Origin: a virus
Reading direction: 5' to 3' (one strand)
DNA: 37,422 bases
IMG/VR virus record: IMGVR_UViG_3300020475_000051
Coordinates: 1-37,422 of that record
Shown here in pieces: positions 16,166-23,704 of this stretch (positions within the stretch are counted from its first letter, which is position 1; every line of letters begins with the position of its first letter). The notes under the pieces are model-generated. The model ran no database searches, had not been told where the DNA came from, and was given only the letters and a program-made list of their open reading frames with translations. The position numbers and the translations under genes were made by a program.

Positions 16166-16248
16166 TGATTCTTCCACCTTTCAATCCAACGTCGCAATTC
16201 AGCAATACGCTTCTCTGCCTCTAGGATTTTTTCCTTTCTGTAATTCAT
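16162..16248 (-). CDS. 28-aa coupled microgene, charged helix
   Basis: A very short frame encodes a single highly charged amphipathic helix (MNYRKEKILEAEKRIAELRR and eight more residues). Its ATG overlaps the gp44 stop as ATGA, and its own TGA overlaps the next ATG as ATGA. It therefore exactly bridges gp44 and the 65-aa gene with translational coupling at both ends. Such precise bridging is unlikely by chance, although length alone gives no support. The product could be a coiled-coil peptide that binds a larger protein, but that is speculation. Confidence 0.55.
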   Translation of the reverse strand: MNYRKEKILEAEKRIAELRRWIERWKNQ

Positions 16249-17183
16249 TTAAACTCACACTCCAACATAATCTGTGTCATACAAGCTAGAAGATTAATTT
16301 CCTGATCTGCAACGAAGGCAGTCTTATACTGATAATCTGCAAGTATAAGAACTAACTGAGGGATACTCCTACCAGTTAACTTATCATCTAACCCCTCATA
16401 GATCTTACGAAAGATCATATTAGAATCATTGTCAAGGTTCTCTACAACCCAACTACGGACAGTGCTAAACTCTTTTCTAGCTAGTGCTTTTACCAGCGTC
16501 GAAATGTCCAGTTCTGATATATCAACCAGAATACCACTATCAATAGACCCTCGTACACTGTGTCTCTGTAATTCATTTAATGTTCTTCTCCAATCTGGAT
16601 AATGCTTTTGTACTAACTTTACTAATACCTTGTCTTCTCCCGTAACCTTATTATCTTTAAGGATCTGTTTGATCCTCAGGAAAAACTGACCCTGAAGATC
16701 TAACTTATCCTCCTTCTTGATAACAAAGTCAAAGACAGAACACCTAGACTGCAACGGTTGAATGATCTTGTTCTTGTAGTTACAAGTAAAGACAAATCTA
16801 CAGTTGTTCTGGTAATCCTCAATAGCAGCACGTAACTGTGACTGAACGTCAACAGTCATATTGTCTGCTTCATCTATGATGACGCATTTGTGCTTACTAC
16901 CTGTGAGACTAATCGTACTAGCAAAATTCTTAACCTTAGTCCTGACAGTATCAAGGTAACGACCTTCATCAGAACCATTAATAACAATAGAACTAACACC
17001 TAACTCATCACATAATGCTCTAGCTACTGTTGTCTTACCAACACCAGAAGATCCAGATAGAAGAAGGTTAGGAAATTCACCAGCATCTACAAACTCTTGG
17101 AAGGTTGTTTTAAGATACTGTGGGAGTATACAGTCTTTGATTTTGGTGGGTCGATACTCCTCAACCCATAAAAATTTTCTCAA
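16245..17183 (-). CDS. 44: Clamp loader large subunit, AAA+ ATPase (T4 gp44)
   Basis: This 312-aa protein loads the gp45 clamp at primer ends with gp62. The N-terminal LWVEEYRPTKIKDCILP is typical of clamp loader ATPases. Walker A is GSSGVGKT (44-51), Walker B is VIIDEADN (~101-108), and the SRC motif carrying the arginine finger is QSRCSVF (~145-151). The C-terminal helical collar follows. Length matches T4 gp44 (319 aa). Its start overlaps the gp45 stop by 4 bases. Confidence 0.96.
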   Translation of the reverse strand: MRKFLWVEEYRPTKIKDCILPQYLKTTFQEFVDAGEFPNLLLSGSSGVGKTTVARALCDELGVSSIVINGSDEGRYLDTVRTKVKNFASTISLTGSKHKCVIIDEADNMTVDVQSQLRAAIEDYQNNCRFVFTCNYKNKIIQPLQSRCSVFDFVIKKEDKLDLQGQFFLRIKQILKDNKVTGEDKVLVKLVQKHYPDWRRTLNELQRHSVRGSIDSGILVDISELDISTLVKALARKEFSTVRSWVVENLDNDSNMIFRKIYEGLDDKLTGRSIPQLVLILADYQYKTAFVADQEINLLACMTQIMLECEFK

Positions 17184-17851
17184 GGTTCTAAGGCGATGTA
17201 GTAAGTCAAGTCTATGCTACTGTGATTCCATTTAGAAATCAACTTGTCGGACACACTTACTCCGTAGTCTCCTTGGAAGAGTCTGAGGTTTTCAACTTTA
17301 AAATCGAGCGAGTAATCACCGTCTGTTGATCCTTGTACAACTTGATCATAAGAGTTGGAGGTGTCGTCTTCTTTGTCACGCACTTTTAGGATAACGGTTT
17401 GCTTTTCACCAGACACAGTAAAGTCTGGTAGACCATACACAGCAGCAGCTTTGCTGAGTGCACCGATCTGTTCCTCGGTCACATTAAATTCAATGTTCCC
17501 ACCAGGAAATTTGATCTCACGATCAGGTGCTGCCTTCATAGTGATTTCAGGATCACTGAAGTAGTATTTGACTCTACGTCCCTGACCTTGATCTTTAATC
17601 GTAACGTGGTTAGGATTATCGAAGTGAAGTACAGGATCATCAAACAACAAGAGACCAGCAATAAACTGATTCAAGTCATAGATGGCAAAGTCAATTGGAA
17701 ATGTCTCCTCTACCTTAGCAGATGCCAGAATGTTTTCTGCATTGCTGATAGTCTTAAGAACATTACCAGTCTTTACTACGATACTCGTATTGATCGTAGC
17801 AAAGTTTTTAAGAATGGCTAGTGTAGTCTTTGATAATGTGACTGCGGTCAT
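17180..17851 (-). CDS. 45: Sliding clamp (T4 gp45)
   Basis: This 223-aa ring-forming processivity factor tethers gp43 to DNA. In T4 it also activates late transcription with gp55 and gp33. Family wording includes LSKTTLAILKNFATINTSIV at the start, FAIYDLNQFIAGLLLFDDP (~55-73), the strand EIKFPGGNIEFNVTEEQI and SDKLISKWNHSSIDLTYYIA near the C-terminus. Length matches T4 gp45 (228 aa). It is coupled to gp44 and, upstream, to the DUF3310-like gene by 4-base overlaps. Gp55 is also encoded in this window, so two components of the late-transcription apparatus are present. I did not find an obvious gp33. Confidence 0.95.
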   Translation of the reverse strand: MTAVTLSKTTLAILKNFATINTSIVVKTGNVLKTISNAENILASAKVEETFPIDFAIYDLNQFIAGLLLFDDPVLHFDNPNHVTIKDQGQGRRVKYYFSDPEITMKAAPDREIKFPGGNIEFNVTEEQIGALSKAAAVYGLPDFTVSGEKQTVILKVRDKEDDTSNSYDQVVQGSTDGDYSLDFKVENLRLFQGDYGVSVSDKLISKWNHSSIDLTYYIALEP

Positions 17852-18159
17852 TTGTCGTAATCAACTGAGAATGATGTAGTTCCATCATTGATAGATTGGG
17901 CACGTGCCGTCTTATCATTGAAGTGGAGTAAGAGTATAGCATAGTGGGCAATCTTTACGATGTCCTTACGTGCTGAACCCTTTCGATCGTAGCGAGAGGC
18001 ATACTTTAGGATGTTACTCCTACAGAATGCCTCAGCATCACCTACCGAATCGATGAGATCCAACGTCTGAACCCCACCTGGACTGTAATGACCTCGGTAC
18101 GTGTTATGAATGTAAGATTTGACTTCTTCCAGAAGTTCATCTTCATTGTACTTGTTCAT
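17848..18159 (-). CDS. DUF3310-like protein (T7 gp1.7 nucleotide-kinase family)
   Basis: This 103-aa protein matches the short DUF3310 pattern: GHYSPGGVQTLDLIDSVGD, then SNILKYASRYDRKGS (compare the family's gN.iKYl.R...K), then RKDIVKIAHYAILLL. A member of this family, T7 gp1.7, has been shown to be a nucleotide kinase, so a role in dNTP supply is plausible. The region SNILKYASRYDRKG is the best supported part. The gene starts the gp45-gp44 transcript. A perfect 6-bp hairpin (18165-18180) lies directly before the ATG and no Shine-Dalgarno is visible. Confidence 0.7.
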   Translation of the reverse strand: MNKYNEDELLEEVKSYIHNTYRGHYSPGGVQTLDLIDSVGDAEAFCRSNILKYASRYDRKGSARKDIVKIAHYAILLLHFNDKTARAQSINDGTTSFSVDYDK

Positions 18160-18164
18160 ATACG

Positions 18165-18180
18165 TGGTAGTTTTCTACCA
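18165..18180 (-). other. Perfect hairpin directly upstream of the DUF3310-like start
   Basis: The minus strand reads TGGTAG-AAAA-CTACCA, ending 5 bases before the ATG at 18159. There is no T-tract, so it is unlikely to be a terminator. Its position over the expected ribosome binding site suggests a translational control element. In T4 this genome region is under RegA and related control, but no specific site is recognised here. Confidence 0.5.
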
Positions 18181-18194
18181 GTATAACAGAGTGG

Positions 18195-19280
18195 TTACGT
18201 AATTGCAACCACTTTGTCAGAATGAACTTCTACAGGTGATTCTCCCTCGTCTACAGGAAGGTCAACCTTGTCATCAACCTTACTGTAAAGGTCTAAGAAT
18301 GCTTGCTTGGTCTCATCATCGAAACGATTCAAGCAAAGTTGTACTGCTTCTAGACGATCACCAAAGATAGAAAATGCCTTAGTGATGTGTACAAGTCTAC
18401 GTGTACTGATCACCTCATCGATACCACCATCGTAAAATGTCTTACGGATGATGTCTGCCCAGTCAGCAAGTTTCTTACAGTAGTCAGCATCCTTACATAC
18501 CTTGTTAAGGATCTTCTGCTCTATGTTAACTGAAGGATACTCTTGCTCAAAGGTCAAAGCGAATCTCTCAAGGAATGCTTCATTCAATACGTTAGTACCA
18601 ATGAATCTACCATCTTCAGATCCTTTACCCTTAGTGTTAGCAGTAGCTATAACTGTGAATCCATCAGCAGGTTGAATGTACTTACCTATCTTTTTGAGGA
18701 AGACTCCCTTCCCTTCGAGGATGGACTGAAGACAAAGTATCTTATTAGATGCAAGATCCACTTCATCCAAAAGTAAGACTGCTCCTTTTTGGAGTGCTTC
18801 GATGACTGGACCGTTGTGCCATACCGTTTCGCCATTAACAAGGCGAAACCCACCAATAAGATCGTCTTCATCAGTTTCAATAGTAATGTTAACTCTAATC
18901 AAGTCACGCTTGAGTTGTGCTGCTGCTTGTTCTACACCAAAGGTTTTACCATTACCTGATAGACCAGTGATGAATGTAGGATAGAAGATACCAGATTTAA
19001 GGATCTTCTTAAGACGATTAAAATTGCCGAAAGGAACGAAGTTAGCATCTACATCTGGAACTAAATTCTGCTCTACAGCAGGTGCTGCTGCTGGTTTGCT
19101 GTAGGTTTTTTCTAGTGCTTCTTTCACTGTTAGATCCCAAGTACCACGCTTTACTTTGTAAGCACTTAGTCTATTAGTGATTGCACGATAACCAAGTCCA
19201 ATCTTTCTAGCATATTTTTTAACTTCAGTAGCAGTAATGTTATTACCATACTGGTCACGGAGATCGGAAACTACGGTCAT
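18195..19280 (-). CDS. cobS: AAA+ ATPase of the CobS/MoxR type
   Basis: This 361-aa protein is the gene usually annotated cobS in cyanomyoviruses (cobaltochelatase subunit). The first ~60 residues are basic and may contain a small helix-turn-helix-like domain (ATEVKKYARKIGLGYRAI). Walker A is GLSGNGKT (106-113), Walker B LLLDEVD (169-175), and IATANTKG carries sensor 1. LERFALTFE is the arginine-finger region. Known cellular CobS works with CobT and CobN to insert cobalt, while MoxR relatives pair with VWA proteins. Here it directly follows an HExxH-VWA protein, which fits either model. It has its own promoter merged with the upstream terminator. Confidence 0.9.
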   Translation of the reverse strand: MTVVSDLRDQYGNNITATEVKKYARKIGLGYRAITNRLSAYKVKRGTWDLTVKEALEKTYSKPAAAPAVEQNLVPDVDANFVPFGNFNRLKKILKSGIFYPTFITGLSGNGKTFGVEQAAAQLKRDLIRVNITIETDEDDLIGGFRLVNGETVWHNGPVIEALQKGAVLLLDEVDLASNKILCLQSILEGKGVFLKKIGKYIQPADGFTVIATANTKGKGSEDGRFIGTNVLNEAFLERFALTFEQEYPSVNIEQKILNKVCKDADYCKKLADWADIIRKTFYDGGIDEVISTRRLVHITKAFSIFGDRLEAVQLCLNRFDDETKQAFLDLYSKVDDKVDLPVDEGESPVEVHSDKVVAIT

Positions 19281-19315
19281 TAGATTTAAGAGGATTAATT
19301 TGTTTGTATGTACTT

Positions 19316-19343
19316 ATTATAGTACAAAAAATGGGGGTGTGAA
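19316..19343 (-). promoter_or_regulatory. Sigma70-type promoter inside a terminator, before the CobS-like gene
   Basis: On the minus strand TTCACA (19338-19343, 5 of 6 consensus) and a perfect TATAAT (19316-19321) are separated by 16 bases. The -35 box covers the loop and edge of the terminator hairpin at 19332-19349. The -10 box lies in the imperfect palindrome GTACTTATTATAGTAC (19310-19325), which could be an operator. Confidence 0.75.
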
Positions 19344-19349
19344 CCCCCA
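19332..19349 (-). terminator. Rho-independent terminator after the HExxH-VWA gene
   Basis: A perfect 7-bp stem TGGGGGT/ACCCCCA with a 4-base loop is followed on the minus strand by TTTTTTG. It lies 14 bases past the stop of the VWA gene and overlaps the next gene's promoter. Confidence 0.92.
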
Positions 19350-19362
19350 GTGTACCAGTTTC

Positions 19363-21528
19363 TCAACTGACCATATCTACAAAAGATGTTAGAATCTTTT
19401 TGTTGACACTCTTGTTACCAAGAGACTTTTTGAAAGCAGCTTTGATCTTTGCTTTAGTTGCACCTTCATCAACCTCAAACTCGGTGTTGAGACCTAGGTT
19501 CTTGTTTGGCATTAGGTACAACTCATCATAGCCAAGAGACTTCTTAACGATTAAGGACTTGTCTCTTCTAAGTCTTGCTTTAATTTCATCTCTGGAAATT
19601 CCACGCTCCATCCAGTCGGTGCATAAGTAAGATGCATTACGAATCCAGTAAGAAACATCCCTAGATTCGATAAGTCTGAAACTAACAAAGTTGGATTCAG
19701 GAAACGACTCTTTAAGATCTTTAACAAGGATTCCAAGGTTCTCCATATAATTATTTGAAAAACGATTAAAAACACGCCCCGTACGATAATTCCTAAGAGC
19801 AGTGCTATGTTCCACTGTACGTGTAAGAAGTTCTTCGTTGCTCCAATGATCTTTGTCAGTCGTGTAGACTCCTGCGTGGGATTCTCCATCAGATAATACA
19901 ATAACGTTTAACTTTTCAACACCATACTTCTTTTTGAAGTAAGGTATAACAGTATGCATTGATACAATAGCATCTGAAAGTGGTGTACCACCTAGGTATA
20001 AACCAATTGGATGACTGAGTGAACGTGCGTATTGAAATATTTCACTGTTGCAGTAGCTAGAGTAGTATGCACCTAAACGGAACATATACTTTAACTGTTG
20101 CTCAAACTCATTGCCAGTAGTATCGGTGGTAAGCACATTAATGAGATTAAAGTGATCTCCAAAGGAATATTTGTAAGGTTCTGATCTGTCGGGTCTTTCA
20201 TCGGATGGCCACTCAGTAGTGAATAGGTATGCATTGAATGGAATCTGTGCTTTCTTACAGAACCACGCAATATTTAGAAGTTGCTTTACCATATTAAAGC
20301 ATACTTCACTAATAGATCCAGACCAGTCAACTAGTGCAATTAGACCGTGGTTCTTACCATCAGGTATAATTGTTACTCTCTTGAATAGATCTTCGTTGTA
20401 CTTATAAGTATGTAGTAACGAAGTATTCAAAACACCAGTCTTTGCAGTAGATGCACGTGCATAAGCAGCAGCAGATTTCTTACACTCAAACTCTTTAACA
20501 AGGTAGTTAACTTCTCTTGCTGCTTCCTTGCGGTAGTCAGCAAACGCTTGGTCGGCAATCCCTACAGGATCGTGTCCATACTCCTTGCTCATTTCGGTGA
20601 CACCAACATAGTGCTCCTCACATCTCTCCATAAAGATTTTGTTAGAAACAACGATCTTCTCATACTTACTTGGTTTGATCTGTATGATATCAAGTTCCTC
20701 ATAAGCGTTAGTCGAAGATAGATCTCTCAACTTAGATTCTAATGATTCAACAGTGCTAAGATCCTTAGGTGATTCTCCTTCACCATCATCAAATCCTGTA
20801 CCATCATCACCTTCATCACCACCTTCACCTTGCTCAGACTTAGTTTCAAAACCATCATCACCTTCTTCATCACTCTCTTCACCATCTTCTCCTTCACCCC
20901 AGTTGCTACCAGGTTGTGAACCATCACTAACACCGTCTGTCTCCCCCTGTGGCATTTGCTTTTTCTCTGCTGGTTGCTCTACATCCTTTCTGTACTCCCA
21001 GAGGACTCTTGCTGCCTCTATAGCGTCCTCGAAAGTTTCTACTAGTGCTATTTGATCTACGATTGCTTGCTCTACAGTATTGAAAGGAACGTCAACATAG
21101 TTTCCAATCTTGAAATGAAGGTTCACTCTATCTGCCATAGTAAACTCTTCAAGATCTTTCTCCCAAACACTAAAGAAGTCTTGATCATTTAATTGCTTAT
21201 AACCTTCAAAGAAAGACTTACGTAAACCAGGAAACTTACGCTTCATTAACTTCTCAATACGTACGTCCTCTGTGATGTTTAAGTATCCTTGTGGTACACC
21301 AGTTGAACTAAGGTCTACATTAGGTGTGTATAATGCGTGTCCTACTTCGTGTCCTACAAGAAGATCATAGATTGTATTTGTTAGTCCTTTCCAGATAGGA
21401 AGTGTCAAGATTCTCTTCTGCACATCGAACGATGCTGTGTCCACAGTCTTGTGTTGGACAATAAGGTTTTCAGTAGCTAGTAGTCTAGCAAGGTTACCTT
21501 TAACTTCGTAATGTGATGAATCTGGCAT
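19363..21528 (-). CDS. HExxH-VWA protein, CobT-like
   Basis: This is 721 aa from ATG 21528 (MPDSSHYEVKGNLARLLATE), chosen because family members of this type begin there and a TATAAT lies 25 bases upstream. An in-frame ATG at 21699 would add 57 basic residues. LLVGHEVGHALYTPN (~57-71) carries HExxH, the zincin metalloprotease signature. A long Asp/Glu/Gly linker lies at about 195-265. The C-terminal VWA domain has the MIDAS motif DWSGSIS (~399-405), GGTPLSDAI and VLSDGES. CobT-like proteins combine an acidic linker with VWA. This one precedes a CobS/MoxR-like ATPase, suggesting a joint remodelling or chelatase complex. Protease activity is unproven. Confidence 0.88.
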   Translation of the reverse strand: MPDSSHYEVKGNLARLLATENLIVQHKTVDTASFDVQKRILTLPIWKGLTNTIYDLLVGHEVGHALYTPNVDLSSTGVPQGYLNITEDVRIEKLMKRKFPGLRKSFFEGYKQLNDQDFFSVWEKDLEEFTMADRVNLHFKIGNYVDVPFNTVEQAIVDQIALVETFEDAIEAARVLWEYRKDVEQPAEKKQMPQGETDGVSDGSQPGSNWGEGEDGEESDEEGDDGFETKSEQGEGGDEGDDGTGFDDGEGESPKDLSTVESLESKLRDLSSTNAYEELDIIQIKPSKYEKIVVSNKIFMERCEEHYVGVTEMSKEYGHDPVGIADQAFADYRKEAAREVNYLVKEFECKKSAAAYARASTAKTGVLNTSLLHTYKYNEDLFKRVTIIPDGKNHGLIALVDWSGSISEVCFNMVKQLLNIAWFCKKAQIPFNAYLFTTEWPSDERPDRSEPYKYSFGDHFNLINVLTTDTTGNEFEQQLKYMFRLGAYYSSYCNSEIFQYARSLSHPIGLYLGGTPLSDAIVSMHTVIPYFKKKYGVEKLNVIVLSDGESHAGVYTTDKDHWSNEELLTRTVEHSTALRNYRTGRVFNRFSNNYMENLGILVKDLKESFPESNFVSFRLIESRDVSYWIRNASYLCTDWMERGISRDEIKARLRRDKSLIVKKSLGYDELYLMPNKNLGLNTEFEVDEGATKAKIKAAFKKSLGNKSVNKKILTSFVDMVS

Positions 21529-21552
21529 TGGGTGTTTGTTTCTTATGTCCTT

Positions 21553-21558
21553 ATTATA
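21553..21558 (-). promoter_or_regulatory. TATAAT element before the VWA gene (weak -35)
   Basis: A perfect TATAAT lies directly after the hairpin at 21565-21585 and 24 bases before ATG 21528. No good -35 hexamer sits 15-18 bases upstream. It resembles the other merged terminator-promoters in layout but is weaker. Confidence 0.4.
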
Positions 21559-21564
21559 CGAAGA

Positions 21565-21585
21565 AACCCTCCGCTTGGGAGGGTT
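21565..21585 (-). terminator. Hairpin with terminator-like shape upstream of the VWA gene
   Basis: An 8-bp stem AACCCTCC/GGAGGGTT with a 5-base loop is followed on the minus strand by TCTTCGTATAAT. It likely ends the transcript of the small genes upstream. The T-tract is short and interrupted. Confidence 0.65.
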
Positions 21586-21643
21586 AAGTAGACACTTTAT
21601 CAACTGTCTACGTCTTGCTCTCGCTTGACGCAGTGCCTGTGGT

Positions 21644-21799
21644 TTAAGGTGACGTTTCTTTTCTTTCTTTGAATGATGCTGCCAGTTTGGAACTTTCATT
21701 GAGTGCCTCCAGTGCGGCTAGTACTTCGGGAGTCTCTTCCCAACTCCACGTTTCTTCTCGACCTTTCTTATCTATCTTAGTGAATGTCTTAACGGTCAT
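21644..21799 (-). CDS. 51-aa unknown protein
   Basis: The frame begins MTVKTFTKIDKKGREETWSW, continues with EETPEVLAALEALNESSK and ends ERKETSP. A beta-type start with two Trp residues is followed by a helix, which gives a normal protein-like composition. The ATG overlaps the last codons of the 68-aa gene by 11 bases. The 3' end overlaps the ATG 21699 frame by 56 bases, so the two alternative frames cannot both be assigned with certainty. No family is recognised. It was found by reading the space between the 68-aa gene and the VWA gene. Confidence 0.55.
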   Translation of the reverse strand: MTVKTFTKIDKKGREETWSWEETPEVLAALEALNESSKLAASFKERKETSP

Positions 21800-21995
21800 A
21801 AGTTAAATCCTCCGACTTGATTGAAAATAGAATGTCATCCAATTCCTGTATGTGCTCTATGTTGAACACCATCTCGCTGACGTGCTTGATGAGGAATGGA
21901 CTTTCAGATCTAGCAGCAAAGGCAAGTGCTTCTCGCAAATGCTTCTGTGCTTCTGCTAGTTCGGTTTTAACTTGTTCTGAAATTTGTGTTTGCAT
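21789..21995 (-). CDS. Small helical unknown protein
   Basis: This 68-aa protein appears almost entirely helical: VKTELAEAQKHLREALAFAA in the first half, then FLIKHVSEMVFNIEHIQELD in the second. Two helices joined by a short turn (RSESP) suggest a helical hairpin. The ATG overlaps the gp46 stop by one base (TAATG), so it is co-translated with gp46. No family is recognised. A partner role for the gp46/47 complex is possible by position only. Confidence 0.7.
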   Translation of the reverse strand: MQTQISEQVKTELAEAQKHLREALAFAARSESPFLIKHVSEMVFNIEHIQELDDILFSIKSEDLTYDR

Positions 21996-23704
21996 TAGGA
22001 CTCCGTTATAAGTGAGTCGGGACCACCAGATTCTTTAATCTCAAGGTGTGAGAAGTTTTGTGGTTTGGAGAACTGTAGTACCCGCATAAATTTGTCTGTT
22101 AGGTTATCACGGTGCGAGATAACAAATACGTTTGACTTATCGTTAAACGTTCTGAGGATGAATGATAACTCATCTGACCCTACTGTGTCAAGTGATCCAT
22201 CAAAGATCTCATCTAGGATAAGGAGGTTGGTGTCAACGCTGTTCTTTAGTTTAGCAATGGATCGCCAAGTTAGCAACAAACTGATATCAATACGTGCTTT
22301 CTCACCCTCTGAAAAATTTTCATATGAGAACTCATCAATGTATCTAGACTTCAATACTTCCTTAAATTCTTCATCTAATGTGAAGTTACAGTAGAATTGT
22401 AACTTATTTAAGTACTGGTTGATGAGTTTATTCATCACAGGTAAGTACTTCTTAATAATTCTAGTCTTAATACCTGAGTCTCTTAACAACAGACTGGCTG
22501 TCATATGTACATCCAAAGACTTTTTGGAATCTATAAGTGACAAAGTGACAGACTTTAAATCCTTCTGCATTTCAAGCAGTTTAGAAGCTTCTACGTCTAT
22601 AGAAGAGCCACTAGCTTCCAGATCTTTTTGTTGTGCAGTTAATGCCTTTATCGTACCGTTCTGTGTATGTGTGATTTGTATCTGCTTAGATATCTCACCA
22701 CTCAGTTCACGTAACTTTTCTAGCGGTGAAATAACTTCAGTAAGACGTGTATCGATATCTTGAAAAGCCGTTTCGATCTCTCCGATCTTTTCATCGAGTT
22801 CCTTGATTCTGTCACGTTTCAATTCCTCTGTTATAGATTGTCTACAGGTGGGACAGGAATCATTTCTAATATAGAATCCCTTGTCCTTGTTTAGTTTATT
22901 CTTTTTACTAGTTAGTTTCTGTGATACAGTACATAATTGATTCTTAACTTTCTCTGGGTCATTCAGTTCTGCTATCTCATCATTGAGATCTGCTATCATC
23001 TCATTAGCTTCTGCTATCTTAGCTACGCATTTATTCTGTTCATCTAAGATATTTTTTAACTGTGATCTTTGTTTTGATTCTAATTGTGTAATGAACCCTT
23101 CCTGTAGTGTAATCTTCTCCTTAACGCTTTGAGCGTTTAGTTCGTGCACCTGCACAGCATCCCTTATCTCTTTCAACCTGACTTTCAGGATCTCATTCAT
23201 ATTAGAGAAGACATTTATATCTAGGAGGTCTTCTATGATTTCTCTACGTTGAGCACCAGGTAATCTCATAAATGGAACAAATGTTGATGATCCAAGTACG
23301 ACTATCTGTGTGAATGATTTGTAATTAAGTTTTAATATTTGTTTCTCAAGTGTCTTCTGCTGATCTACTACCTTTGAGTCTTGATCAAGCATCTTACCAT
23401 TCTCCCAAATCTCAAAGAAGTTTGGTTTGATACCACGTTTGATATGATATCGTCTCTGACCTATCTGAAACTCTACTTCTACTACAGTACCTTTATCGTT
23501 TACACTATTGACAAGTTGTGATTTACTGATCTTTCTAAATGGTTTTCCAAACAAACCAAAAGTAAAGGCATCAAGGACAGTACTCTTACCTGCACCATTG
23601 CTACCTATAATTAAATTAGTTTTATGTGTTGTAATATCAATCTCAGTAAAGGTGTCACCTGTACTAAGAAGGTTCTTCCATCTTATTTTCTGGAACTGGA
23701 TCAT
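21995..23704 (-). CDS. 46: Recombination nuclease subunit gp46, Rad50/SbcC-like
   Basis: This 569-aa SMC-like ATPase partners gp47 to resect DNA ends and degrade host DNA. Walker A is GSNGAGKS (34-41). Long coiled-coil arms (~170-440) flank a zinc hook SCPTCR at about 283-288. Signature FSEGEKARIDISLLLTWRS lies at ~468-486 and Walker B LLILDEIFDGSLD at ~495-507, with IVISHRD-like VFVISHRDN near the end. Length is close to T4 gp46 (560 aa). The start overlaps the upstream DUF3110-like gene by 41 bases. Confidence 0.96.
   Translation of the reverse strand: MIQFQKIRWKNLLSTGDTFTEIDITTHKTNLIIGSNGAGKSTVLDAFTFGLFGKPFRKISKSQLVNSVNDKGTVVEVEFQIGQRRYHIKRGIKPNFFEIWENGKMLDQDSKVVDQQKTLEKQILKLNYKSFTQIVVLGSSTFVPFMRLPGAQRREIIEDLLDINVFSNMNEILKVRLKEIRDAVQVHELNAQSVKEKITLQEGFITQLESKQRSQLKNILDEQNKCVAKIAEANEMIADLNDEIAELNDPEKVKNQLCTVSQKLTSKKNKLNKDKGFYIRNDSCPTCRQSITEELKRDRIKELDEKIGEIETAFQDIDTRLTEVISPLEKLRELSGEISKQIQITHTQNGTIKALTAQQKDLEASGSSIDVEASKLLEMQKDLKSVTLSLIDSKKSLDVHMTASLLLRDSGIKTRIIKKYLPVMNKLINQYLNKLQFYCNFTLDEEFKEVLKSRYIDEFSYENFSEGEKARIDISLLLTWRSIAKLKNSVDTNLLILDEIFDGSLDTVGSDELSFILRTFNDKSNVFVISHRDNLTDKFMRVLQFSKPQNFSHLEIKESGGPDSLITES

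Larger units (their letters stand above)
21529..21699 (-). other. 57-codon basic extension in frame with the VWA gene
   Basis: From ATG 21699, preceded by GGAGG with a 6-base spacer (the best Shine-Dalgarno in this area), the frame runs MKVPNWQHHSKKEKKRHLKP and on. It is very Lys/Arg-rich and continues without a stop into the VWA gene. The hairpin at 21565-21585 lies inside it. It may be a separate small basic protein that has lost its stop, an N-terminal extension of the VWA protein, or a short leader translated up to the terminator. It overlaps the 3' end of the 51-aa gene in another frame. Confidence 0.4.

Noticed and set aside
20753-21055. Plus-strand Ser/Pro-rich open frame of 100 codons
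   Set aside because: It is the antisense of the Asp/Glu/Gly linker of the VWA protein, whose codons read as Ser and Pro in reverse.
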